From positions 1 through 24,132 of IMG/VR virus record IMGVR_UViG_3300022934_000179: 24,132 nucleotides of DNA. The stretch is one strand, 5' to 3'. How positions within the stretch are numbered: position 1 is the stretch's first letter; every line of letters begins with the position of its first letter. The translations under genes and the position numbers were made by a program. The notes beneath the pieces are model-generated. The model had not been told where the DNA came from. It made no database searches and worked only from the letters and a program-made list of their open reading frames with translations. Below, one piece after another: positions 5,012 to 10,034 of this stretch. This stretch comes from a virus.

Positions 5012-5456
5012 TATGCTCTATGAGAGCATTGATCGTGCCGGATTGGACTACAGGCTCAACCGCTTCGAGCCCGTGTTTCTTGACGTCCTCGGCCTGATCG
5101 CCAGAGAACAGGAAATAGTCTGTGCCTTCCGCCCGCATCCGACGGACGACCAACCAGACAGGAGCATCCGCATGTGTGGTAAGAAAACTTACCTGATGGG
5201 GACTAATTGTTACTTTGTTGGAGGTGGTGTTCTTCAGTTCGATTAGTTGAAATCGAGCTTTGGAGTCCAAGACCATGACGTCTGGAACCCCTTGCGACGC
5301 CCAACTCTCAAGCCGTGTTACTTTCCATCTTGGCATCTGCTTCGCTATTTGACGTTTCATGCTCGACCAGAACTGGCTCTCTGTCGATCTCCTCGTAATC
5401 GGCGTCTTCCGCTTCTGCTTCGATGGTTCTTCCCACGGTACCTCTAAGTTCTGCAA
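4998..5456 (-). CDS. VRR-NUC-type nuclease (PD-(D/E)xK fold), 152 aa
   Basis: Expected elements of the VRR-NUC family are in order: a helix carrying E26 (STESQFWSSMKR), WASQGVPDVMVLD with D59, then FQLIELK with E73 and K75, and PHQVSFL with Q88. Such enzymes are small phage or repair nucleases, often acting on branched DNA, and commonly sit near replication or packaging genes. The frame opens with TTG at 5456; GAGG stands 12 bases upstream, which is weak. The next start, ATG at 5360, would remove E26, so I favour the TTG. That makes a 149-base out-of-frame overlap with the terminase small subunit gene. Function beyond nuclease is inferred. Confidence 0.78.
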   Translation of the reverse strand: MQNLEVPWEEPSKQKRKTPITRRSTESQFWSSMKRQIAKQMPRWKVTRLESWASQGVPDVMVLDSKARFQLIELKNTTSNKVTISPHQVSFLTTHADAPVWLVVRRMRAEGTDYFLFSGDQAEDVKKHGLEAVEPVVQSGTINALIEHIDSY

Positions 5457-5940
5457 TTGCTTTCAAAACCTCTTCTTTTGACATGCTGTCTATCGTTCCA
5501 TGCCTGATTTCAGACTTATTGATGTAGATATTGCCATGAGCCTGACCTCGACGATACTCAGCCATGACGGCTGCGGAGTAGTTTTTGTCAGCAAAAGCAG
5601 CATCTCGAATCTTCTGTAGGTCACGCAGGTGCCGGCTAAAGTCTATGCCGTACTTGCGGTCTAATTCAGCACGGTATTGATTTATTGCTTTGACCACATG
5701 CGGACAAATAGCCGGGTTGGTCATCTCGTAGGCTCTGGTGTGAGCAGAGGATTCAGGATAGCCCGCGTTCACGGCGGCTTCTCTCAAAGTTATCTGGCCA
5801 TCTTTCGACACCAGTTCTTTGACAAAAAGCTCTTGCTTGCGAGTAAGTGGGGAATCGGGAGTGACCTTGGGGCGTCCTGGCTTGGCAGGCTTCTTGTCAA
5901 GATCACGGTATTTTGGTTTAGCTAAGGCTGCGCTCTTCAT
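5308..5940 (-). CDS. terS: Terminase small subunit, 210 aa
   Basis: The small subunit recognises phage DNA and hands it to the large terminase for packaging. After a basic Pro/Lys-rich N-terminus, residues about 31-80 (LTRKQELFVKELVSKDG, then TLREAAVNAGYPESSAH) form the helix-turn-helix-like DNA-binding domain typical of Terminase_2-type proteins. A helical middle follows, and the C-terminal 50 residues are highly acidic (AEAEDADYEEIDRE). No ribosome binding site precedes the ATG; a TATACT box ends 8 bases before it. The gene adjoins the repeat-rich 5941-6184 region, a possible packaging site. The large subunit is not in the window. The tail overlaps the VRR-NUC frame. Confidence 0.75.
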   Translation of the reverse strand: MKSAALAKPKYRDLDKKPAKPGRPKVTPDSPLTRKQELFVKELVSKDGQITLREAAVNAGYPESSAHTRAYEMTNPAICPHVVKAINQYRAELDRKYGIDFSRHLRDLQKIRDAAFADKNYSAAVMAEYRRGQAHGNIYINKSEIRHGTIDSMSKEEVLKAIAELRGTVGRTIEAEAEDADYEEIDREPVLVEHETSNSEADAKMESNTA

Positions 5941-5950
5941 GCCGCAGTAG

Positions 5951-5980
5951 TATATATAGCCAGAAAAATAAAAAAAATAA
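5951..5980 (+). repeat. Left AT-rich arm of a long inverted repeat
   Basis: The arm starts TATATATAG, then CCAG, then A-rich sequence with eight A and TAA. The reverse complement of 6132-6160 reads the same except for GAG in place of G and AAAT in place of AAAAAT. Confidence 0.8.
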
Positions 5981-6030
5981 AAAAAAACTTAGACCCCCCT
6001 TAACGAGTTTTTGACCTAAGTTCTGTCTCT

Positions 6031-6113
6031 GTAACCTTTGTAACCGCAGTGTAACCACTCAACTCAGTAAATACGGGCCCTCCAGAGCCGAGTTACACGG
6101 TTACGCCGGTTAC
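6031..6113. repeat. GTAACC iteron block with inverted copies
   Basis: Three direct GTAACC words at 9- and 11-base spacing are mirrored by AGTTAC, GGTTAC and GGTTAC at 8- and 9-base spacing. A GGGCCC palindrome lies near the centre (6075-6080). Iteron-like arrays are typical of initiator or terminase binding sites; which one applies here is inference. Confidence 0.7.
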
Positions 6114-6131
6114 GGCATTTTAAATAAAAAA

Positions 6132-6160
6132 TTATTTTTTTTATTTCTGGCTCTATATAT
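6132..6160 (-). repeat. Right AT-rich arm of the long inverted repeat
   Basis: This is the inverted partner of 5951-5980, about 150 bases away. The two arms bracket the GTAACC block almost concentrically. Confidence 0.8.
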
Positions 6161-6184
6161 AAAGGGAAAGTGTTTTTTGTAACG

Positions 6185-6358
6185 TTACCATGTGTCCTCG
6201 ATCCATGTGAGGATCACAATCTCCTTTTCTTTGGCGCTGCACTGTTTGCATATCCTGGCCCGTGAGCCGTGGTTCACGAACACCAACCAGTCGTGCATTC
6301 CGATAGAGCATTTGACCTTGGCCCAGTGTTCGTCGCACCAGTCTAGTATTTCATTCAT
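6185..6358 (-). CDS. Small zinc-finger-like protein, 57 aa
   Basis: The start is the ATG at 6358, with GGAG 6 bases upstream; the frame stays open further up but without a good ribosome binding site. The product contains CSIGMHDW (C17, H22) and RARICKQC (C37, C40), a likely four-ligand zinc site of the C-x4-H ... C-x2-C type seen in small phage proteins with an H-x-W motif. It is acidic and Trp-rich. Function is unknown. Its stop codon lies within the GTAACGTTAC palindrome at the edge of the repeat region. Confidence 0.7.
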   Translation of the reverse strand: MNEILDWCDEHWAKVKCSIGMHDWLVFVNHGSRARICKQCSAKEKEIVILTWIEDTW

Positions 6359-6368
6359 TGAGTTCTCC

Positions 6369-6394
6369 AAAAGAAAAGACCCGTATCGTGGGTC
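6369..6394 (-). terminator. Possible weak intrinsic terminator
   Basis: Leftward, GACCC-ACGATAC-GGGTC (5-bp stem) is followed by TTTTCTTTT. The stem is short. It lies just before the ribosome binding site of the 57-aa gene, so it would reduce read-through from the 122-aa gene upstream. Confidence 0.35.
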
Positions 6395-6494
6395 AGCCGG
6401 CTTGATCACCGCGGGAATCGCCATTCGGCTCAAGCTGCGGGTGTTGTTGGGGAAAATCAAACCGTAGAAAACCCCTACGCACCGCCCGCTGGCG

Positions 6495-6863
6495 TTAGAA
6501 ATCGTTAGATTTTTGTTCCGCCCGTGGATTTTCCATCTTGGTATACGCCTCGAAGTCGAACTTGATGAACTCCTCGTCTGTGTCGGGAACATCGAACCAT
6601 TCCTTGATCAGATCGTTGTCCTCACTGATCCGCTTGAAGTACTTCCAGAAGTTCGGGTCATGGATATGGTACTCGTGGATGTTGTGGTCGTGGTTCGTGA
6701 TGTGTATGCAGTTGACCCCGATCCCGTTGCTCTGCCAAGTGTACTTGGTTGAGCCGAAGTGCCCGTAGTCCACTGTTTGCTTTTCGGACGTCTGGATGAC
6801 GATGGCCGTGAAGAAGTCTGGGTTGCCCTCGTGTTCGACGGCAGTAATTTTGATTACTTGCAT
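6495..6863 (-). CDS. Hypothetical protein, 122 aa
   Basis: AGGA stands 8 bases before the ATG. The N-terminal half is beta-rich (MQVIKITAVEHEG and TAIVIQTSEKQTVDYG). A His-rich centre follows, with ITNHDHNIHEYHIHDP (five His in about 15 residues), then an acidic helical part (WFDVPDTDEEFIKFDFEAY). The His cluster could bind metal. I do not recognise the family. It has its own promoter at 6926-6954 carrying the shared spacer box, which ties it to the accessory block on the far side of the repeat region. Confidence 0.7.
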   Translation of the reverse strand: MQVIKITAVEHEGNPDFFTAIVIQTSEKQTVDYGHFGSTKYTWQSNGIGVNCIHITNHDHNIHEYHIHDPNFWKYFKRISEDNDLIKEWFDVPDTDEEFIKFDFEAYTKMENPRAEQKSNDF

Positions 6864-6925
6864 GTAAGTATTCCTATTTAAATGTTAAAGAACTGGAGCC
6901 GATCTTTTTGTCAGCTTCCAAATGC

Positions 6926-6954
6926 ATAGTATCATAGTTTATGTGTACTGTCAA
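6926..6954 (-). promoter_or_regulatory. Sigma70-like promoter P8
   Basis: TTGACA (6949-6954), 17-base spacer containing GTACACATAAAC, then TACTAT (6926-6931). It belongs to the same family as P2, P4, P5 and P6 and drives the 122-aa gene. Confidence 0.85.
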
Positions 6955-6986
6955 GCCCTTTATTTTCGGGGCTTTCAGGGTTTGGG

Positions 6987-7697
6987 CTAAAATTTCAGGT
7001 GGTCCAGGGGGAAATTCAGTCTTTTCTTATCAAAAGCCTCGATGCACTCACGGTAGGAATCCATGAAGTGATCGGACACCGAATCTGACGCATGCCAGTC
7101 GGCGCGTTTGAAATCCTTGGTGGGATTGAAGTGGGCCTTCTTCTCTGTGTTGTCGAAGTAGAGTTGGGTTTGCCCACCGTCGGGGCCGAAGAAGAATCTC
7201 GGCACTCGGGGGACGGCGTCAGAGCCGCAGACCACGGAGAGTTGCGTCTTCGCCCAAGGCATTTTGCCGTGGTAGGCGGGCCGGAAGAACACATTTGGCT
7301 TGCCCATCGTGATGAGGTGGACGTCCTGGAATTCTTTGCAGGACCAGGCGGAGAGTTCCGCCAGGGCCCCGCCCAAGCTGTGCCCACAAATCAACAGCTT
7401 TTTAGCCGGGTCCAGGAGTTTTCTGATATCCGGCCAAACTGAGCGATGAGCCCTGACGAAACCCGCGTGGCAGAGTCTGCCTTTGTAGGGTCGGGGGAAG
7501 CTGAGAACGTTGTACATCCAGTCTCTGAGCTGCTGTGTGCCGCGGAACACCACAATGTCGAGGTGCGGGGTCCGGTGGACGAAAGCCGTCGTAGACGTCC
7601 TCTCACACTCGATTTTGGTGGCACCGACGATATTGTCGTTGTAGGCGTTCTCTGAGTAGGTACACGCCGTGTCCAGATTGTCTTCGCTGAATGACAT
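6987..7697 (-). CDS. Class 3 lipase (alpha/beta hydrolase), 236 aa
   Basis: This is an esterase or lipase fold with a complete visible catalytic set. FRGT (51-54) forms the oxyanion region, GHSLGGALAEL carries nucleophile Ser107, GSDAVPRVP carries Asp160, and SDHFMDSY carries His210. Class 3 lipases hydrolyse acyl glycerides; in a phage the target could be host membrane lipid, during entry or lysis. No signal peptide or membrane segment is seen, so it would act in the cytoplasm unless packaged or released by a holin. There is no Shine-Dalgarno sequence; a TATAAT ends 8 bases before the ATG. A terminator hairpin stands just upstream. Confidence 0.85.
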   Translation of the reverse strand: MSFSEDNLDTACTYSENAYNDNIVGATKIECERTSTTAFVHRTPHLDIVVFRGTQQLRDWMYNVLSFPRPYKGRLCHAGFVRAHRSVWPDIRKLLDPAKKLLICGHSLGGALAELSAWSCKEFQDVHLITMGKPNVFFRPAYHGKMPWAKTQLSVVCGSDAVPRVPRFFFGPDGGQTQLYFDNTEKKAHFNPTKDFKRADWHASDSVSDHFMDSYRECIEAFDKKRLNFPLDHLKF

Positions 7698-7705
7698 GAG
7701 ACAAT

Positions 7706-7733
7706 ATTATAAGCAAAAAAAACCCCGGAACAA
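7706..7733 (-). promoter_or_regulatory. Promoter of the lipase gene, embedded in a terminator
   Basis: A perfect TATAAT (7706-7711) lies 8 bases before the lipase ATG. TTGTTC at 7728-7733 is a weak -35 at 16 bases and lies in the loop and stem of the preceding terminator. RNA would start at or within two bases of the ATG, giving a leaderless message. Confidence 0.6.
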
Positions 7734-7741
7734 GTCCGGGG
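7715..7741 (-). terminator. Rho-independent terminator
   Basis: Leftward, CCCCGGA pairs with TCCGGGG (7 bp, 5-base loop) and is followed by eight T. It ends the small-gene operon 8903-7773. Its T-run touches the -10 region of the lipase promoter. Confidence 0.88.
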
Positions 7742-7772
7742 ATAGGAATGAAGAAAAATGAAACTCAAGGAA

Positions 7773-7919
7773 TCAAACTAGCCTTTTCACTCTACGCCTG
7801 CCTTTGGTAGGTGTCAAACGTTTATCTGCGGCTTCCCAACCTCGCTTGTAGGACGCATAGCGCCCTTTGCTCATGCCAGGATAGGTCCCGCGGGCCGTGG
7901 TCAGTGAGGGGCACCTCAT
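7773..7919 (-). CDS. Small basic protein, 48 aa
   Basis: The start ATG at 7919 overlaps the stop of the upstream gene as ATGA, which fixes the start; a longer reading frame exists but lies inside that gene. The product is rich in Arg and Lys, with GMSKGRYASYKRGWEAADKR and a C-terminal KGRRRVKRLV. Such a charge suggests nucleic-acid binding, but I recognise no family. It is the last gene of the operon and a terminator follows within 32 bases. Confidence 0.6.
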   Translation of the reverse strand: MRCPSLTTARGTYPGMSKGRYASYKRGWEAADKRLTPTKGRRRVKRLV

Positions 7920-8164
7920 GAGCCGTGGACCTTGAGCCACGCCTCGAAGCCTTTGTTGTTCTGCTTCATGATGCGGTACTCGCGCATGTCGGCGCATACG
8001 GACTTGCGTAGCGTGGTCTCGTCCTTAAAACGCATATCGGCGCATTGTTTGGAGCAATACGATCCGTTGGCGGGGGAGGTTTTGACAAAGCCCTTCCCGC
8101 AGTGTCGGCAGGTACCCTCTCCCGAGGGGACTTTGGTTCGGTTAAATATGGCCAGATAGCTCAT
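7916..8164 (-). CDS. Zinc-binding protein, 82 aa
   Basis: The ATG at 8164 overlaps the stop of the 20-aa peptide gene as ATGA. The product has CRHCGKGF (C19, C22) and SYCSKQCADMRF (C37, C41), a likely zinc site like the Cys pairs of HNH-type or zinc-ribbon proteins, followed by a basic helical part and an ending AWLKVHGS. I see no clear HNH catalytic triad, so I do not call it an endonuclease. Upstream in-frame ATG codons at 8179 and 8191 lie within the peptide gene and have no ribosome binding site. Confidence 0.7.
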   Translation of the reverse strand: MSYLAIFNRTKVPSGEGTCRHCGKGFVKTSPANGSYCSKQCADMRFKDETTLRKSVCADMREYRIMKQNNKGFEAWLKVHGS

Positions 8165-8223
8165 GCTGAAGTATGACATACGACCAACCATGAGACTATG
8201 GCTCCGATTATGACGACTTCCAT
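8161..8223 (-). CDS. Tiny hydrophobic peptide, 20 aa
   Basis: A perfect AGAGGAGG stands 8 bases before the ATG. The product is one apolar segment (MEVVIIGAIVSWLVVC, then HTSA), enough for a single membrane helix. The ATG overlaps the upstream stop (TAATG) and its own TGA overlaps the next start (ATGA), so it is wedged between two coupled genes. A peptide this short can be a toxin, a membrane-protein modulator or simply a coupling device. The strong ribosome binding site and double overlap are the support. Confidence 0.5.
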   Translation of the reverse strand: MEVVIIGAIVSWLVVCHTSA

Positions 8224-8471
8224 TAGTGCAGCCTCCTCTTGTCTTCTTCGGTGATGTCTGGGAGGTCGCTGCCCATTGACGAGGTCATTTGCTGCCAGAT
8301 GACTTGCGGCAGTTCGACTTCCTCGGCGAGAGCTCCGGTCACGTGCAGTAACGCTGCCAGGACGGTGCCTGACTCAACCTCTGCAAAATCTTTTTTAAGA
8401 ATCTCCATAACTGCATTTTCAATAGCCTTCCCGTCTTTCATGAATTTTTCGAATTTTATGTCGTTGCTCAT
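8223..8471 (-). CDS. Hypothetical protein, 82 aa
   Basis: The ATG at 8471 overlaps the upstream TGA as ATGA, and AGGAGG lies 11 bases upstream. The product is helical: MSNDIKFEKFMKDGKAIENAVMEI by its residues, then a SGTVLAALLHVTGALAEEV segment that could pack as a hydrophobic helix, and an acidic end with DITEEDKRR. The mix recalls small phage proteins annotated as unknown, and I do not recognise a domain. Confidence 0.65.
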   Translation of the reverse strand: MSNDIKFEKFMKDGKAIENAVMEILKKDFAEVESGTVLAALLHVTGALAEEVELPQVIWQQMTSSMGSDLPDITEEDKRRLH

Positions 8472-8701
8472 CGGTCTGGATGCCTCCTGACTTCCCAAGC
8501 GTAATCGGTCAGCTTGTTGAGAAGTTCCTCTGTGGAAAATATGTGCTCCTTTAATATTTCGGCAATCTTGCGTCGATCTTGCGCCATAAGTTCGAGGCAG
8601 TGATCCTCGTAGGCTCGGTCCTCGTCGATTTCATAACGTGGGGTAGACTTCCCGTAGTCTTCATCGCCTACGCGCATGGGGTTATCAGGTATGTCCTGCA
8701 T
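8468..8701 (-). CDS. Hypothetical protein, 77 aa
   Basis: GGAGG stands 9 bases before the ATG at 8701; an in-frame ATG at 8734 lies inside the previous gene. The first 30 residues are polar and acidic (VGDEDYGKSTPRYEIDEDRA). The remainder is a helix-rich region with LELMAQDRRKIAEILKEH and a helical LLNKLTDYAWEV. It overlaps the preceding gene by 17 bases and the next by 4. No family is recognised. Confidence 0.65.
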   Translation of the reverse strand: MQDIPDNPMRVGDEDYGKSTPRYEIDEDRAYEDHCLELMAQDRRKIAEILKEHIFSTEELLNKLTDYAWEVRRHPDR

Positions 8702-8903
8702 TACTGGGGTCCTCCAGGGTTTGTTTACATTCATTTACTAAGGCTTGAATAACGTCTCTCGCTCTGGACGTGGCATGTGCCGTGGGTTCAGAGAGGTTTT
8801 GATTTTCAAGGTCGTAGTCCAGGTCTATGGCTGCGCTCTGTGCGAATCGCAGGATTAGATTCACTTGCTCTGTGGTGAGCGTTAGGTTGTGCTTGTATGA
8901 CAT
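8685..8903 (-). CDS. Hypothetical protein, 72 aa
   Basis: AGGAGG lies 4 bases before the ATG at 8903, which decides the start over an upstream in-frame ATG at 8927. The sequence begins MSYKHNLTLTTEQVNLILRF, a beta strand then a helix, like the 72-aa protein at 298-516, and ends in a helix, ALVNECKQTLED. The shared pattern (strand, T-x-x-Q/E, amphipathic helix) may reflect a common small fold, but I assign no function. It is the first gene of the leftward operon driven by the promoter at 8928-8956. Confidence 0.7.
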   Translation of the reverse strand: MSYKHNLTLTTEQVNLILRFAQSAAIDLDYDLENQNLSEPTAHATSRARDVIQALVNECKQTLEDPSNAGHT

Positions 8904-8927
8904 GTGCCCTCCTATGTAGAGATACAC

Positions 8928-8956
8928 ATAATATGCACATAAAAATGCATAGTCAA
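8928..8956 (-). promoter_or_regulatory. Sigma70-like promoter P9 (leftward)
   Basis: TTGACT (8951-8956), 17-base spacer, TATTAT (8928-8933). The spacer contains TTTTTATGTGCA, an inverted copy of the CACATAAA box. It drives the operon 8903-7773 and is back to back with P10. Confidence 0.8.
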
Positions 8957-8957
8957 A

Positions 8958-8986
8958 TTGTTTTACACAAAAAACTCCTGTATAAT
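8958..8986 (+). promoter_or_regulatory. Sigma70-like promoter P10 (rightward)
   Basis: TTGTTT (8958-8963), 17-base spacer beginning TACACAAAAA, and perfect TATAAT (8981-8986). The start codon at 8994 is 7 bases after the -10, so the message is probably leaderless. Confidence 0.75.
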
Positions 8987-8993
8987 CGAATAA

Positions 8994-9314
8994 ATGAAAA
9001 ACTTAATATTTGGAACAAGAGACGAACTGTATCAAGCGGGCTTTGATGTCGAGTGCGGAGAGCCGCAGACAGACATACGATATTTTGTGGTGGCTATGTC
9101 GCCTGACGGCAGACAATGGGCCTCCTCAAAGTGTTGGTCTGACGACCAGGAATGCCAGGACGTTTGTGAAACATACAAGCTGAAGGGTGTATCCCAATTC
9201 GACTTTGAAGCTAACTTTTACGAAATTGATCCGGCCTATGGCTCGCAAGCTTATGAACAACTCGACAATGCAGGGTATTGGCGAGAGCGAGAAATGGCCG
9301 AAGACCGATACTAG
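8994..9314 (+). CDS. Hypothetical protein, 106 aa
   Basis: The product has IRYFVVAMSPDGRQWASS and an acidic, aromatic C-terminal half (GVSQFDFEANFYEIDPAYGS). Small phage proteins with a YFV-(V/A)-x-x-x-x-G-R-x-W strand pair are familiar, without known function. No Shine-Dalgarno sequence is present before the ATG and TATAAT ends 7 bases upstream, so the RNA very likely begins at the start codon. It opens a rightward cluster with the HTH and zinc-ribbon genes. Confidence 0.7.
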   Translation: MKNLIFGTRDELYQAGFDVECGEPQTDIRYFVVAMSPDGRQWASSKCWSDDQECQDVCETYKLKGVSQFDFEANFYEIDPAYGSQAYEQLDNAGYWREREMAEDRY

Positions 9315-9332
9315 CCGATTTGGAGACTGACA

Positions 9333-9488
9333 ATGGCTGAGAAGAAATACGACTTTGACACCGTTCAGGCTGTGCGCCATGCTCGCAATGAAGAGAAGCG
9401 AAGCATTAAGTGGATAGCCGATGCGTACCAAGTACCCGTTGATACGGTTAGGGATTGGATATACCGAGACCGTCGTGTCAGAAGTTAA
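9333..9488 (+). CDS. Small helix-turn-helix protein, 51 aa
   Basis: GGAG stands 7 bases before the ATG. The whole protein is a homeodomain-like HTH: a first helix in DFDTVQAVRHARNEEK, then SIKWIADAYQVPVDTVRDWI with the helix-turn-helix, and a basic end RDRRVRS. Small HTH proteins of this size are common phage regulators. It lies between two divergent or convergent units and next to a ribbon-helix-helix-like gene at 9778-10002, so it could control the promoters with the shared ACACATA box; that link is inference. It was found by reading, since it is shorter than usual cut-offs. It overlaps the following frame. Confidence 0.75.
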   Translation: MAEKKYDFDTVQAVRHARNEEKRSIKWIADAYQVPVDTVRDWIYRDRRVRS

Positions 9489-9675
9489 AACATTTGAGTG
9501 CAGCCGTTGCGCTGACGAATTCAGTATTGAGGTGGAATACCACGCTGAAGGCAAAAAGGCAGATATAGCGTTGCTTATCTGCCCGGAATGCTTTGAAACT
9601 ATTCTGGTGGATAATCCTCTTCTTCAAGCTTACTTCGCAGTTGATCTACCACCATTCTCCGAAGTTCTTCATTAA
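9475..9675 (+). CDS. Zinc-ribbon protein, 66 aa
   Basis: CSRC at residues 9-12 and CPEC near residue 41-44 give a clear two-knuckle zinc ribbon, with an EFSIEVEYH strand between. The start is uncertain: GTG at 9475 overlaps the HTH gene by 14 bases, while ATG at 9421 would overlap it by 68 bases. I favour the GTG because it begins just before the conserved ribbon. The 3' end runs 77 bases into the oppositely oriented coiled-coil gene. Function is unknown. Confidence 0.6.
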   Translation: MSEVKTFECSRCADEFSIEVEYHAEGKKADIALLICPECFETILVDNPLLQAYFAVDLPPFSEVLH

Positions 9676-9781
9676 GCTGTCGAAGGTCTTCCACAGCGTC
9701 TATCAGATCATCTAGCTTGGCGAGCTTTGACTCTAGCTCCTGGATGTCTTCCAGGGAATCAAACTCAACAGTAAACCTCAT
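9599..9781 (-). CDS. Small coiled-coil protein, 60 aa
   Basis: The start overlaps the upstream stop as ATGA. After a short strand (MRFTVEFDSLEDI) the sequence is a continuous amphipathic helix with heptad-like leucines (LESKLAKLDDLIDAVEDL, then LNEELRRMVVDQL) and an acidic EEED end. It looks like a dimerisation module. It adjoins a ribbon-helix-helix-like protein and could be its partner. Its last 77 bases overlap a convergent zinc-ribbon gene, so one of the two 3' ends may be less constrained. Confidence 0.6.
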   Translation of the reverse strand: MRFTVEFDSLEDIQELESKLAKLDDLIDAVEDLRQLNEELRRMVVDQLRSKLEEEDYPPE

Positions 9782-10002
9782 GCTCTGAATTCGGGCCGTG
9801 GGCGACCTTCGTCGATCCGCTTCTGCTCGACCTGGTCACTCAAATACTCGCGGTCTTTCTGGCTCAGGTTCTCTGCAATCCAGGACTCGAAGATTATTCG
9901 GAGCTGCCCGGACAATGTGCGGCCTTCCACCTTCGATACCACAAATAGCTGATCATAGACCTCACGTGGCAATAGCACGGATTTCCATTTGTTTGTGTCC
10001 AC
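9778..10002 (-). CDS. Ribbon-helix-helix-like protein, 74 aa
   Basis: A strand (KWKSVLLPREVYDQL) is followed by a helix, FVVSKVEGRTLSGQLRIIFE, and a charged tail. This matches CopG/Arc-type ribbon-helix-helix DNA-binding proteins in order and size. Two GTG codons compete: the one at 10008 touches the ribosome binding site AGGAG, while the one at 10002 is 7 bases from it, so I chose 10002. It follows polA by about 32 bases. It may be a repressor of one of the nearby promoters, but no target is shown. Confidence 0.6.
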   Translation of the reverse strand: MDTNKWKSVLLPREVYDQLFVVSKVEGRTLSGQLRIIFESWIAENLSQKDREYLSDQVEQKRIDEGRPRPEFRA

Positions 10003-10034
10003 TTTCACTCTCCTGTATAAGAATGTTGTATATT

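Larger units (their letters stand above)
5941..6184. other. Candidate replication origin or packaging site (nested inverted repeats)
   Basis: This is a 244-base gene-free stretch upstream of terS. Long AT-rich arms at its ends (5951-5980 and 6132-6160) are inverted copies. Inside them, GTAACC occurs at 6031, 6040 and 6051, and the inverted form GGTTAC at 6099 and 6108, with AGTTAC at 6091. The pairs 6031/6108 and 6040/6099 are symmetric about 6072. GTGTAAC (6049-6055) and GTTACAC (6092-6098) are exact complements. A hairpin with AACTTAG (5986-5992) and CTAAGTT (6016-6022) is also present, and GTAACGTTAC is a palindrome at 6179-6188. Confidence 0.7.

Noticed and set aside
6359-6592. N-terminal extension of the 57-aa zinc-finger gene
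   Set aside because: It overlaps the 122-aa gene and a possible terminator, is low in conserved features, and the inner ATG has a better ribosome binding site.
6873-6926. 17-codon ATG frame in the leader of the 122-aa gene
   Set aside because: The ATG lies at the -10 box, so it would not be in the transcript.
6953-6974. AAGCCC ... GGGCTT hairpin after the lipase gene
   Set aside because: No T-run follows on the minus strand, and one arm overlaps the -35 of promoter P8; it is not a standard terminator.
7092-7442. Rightward 116-codon open frame opposite the lipase gene
   Set aside because: It is antisense to the catalytic core of a clear lipase and lacks a promoter or ribosome binding site.
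8221-8498. Longer TTG start for the 82-aa gene at 8471
   Set aside because: That start would overlap the upstream gene further and has no ribosome binding site; ATGA coupling is more convincing.
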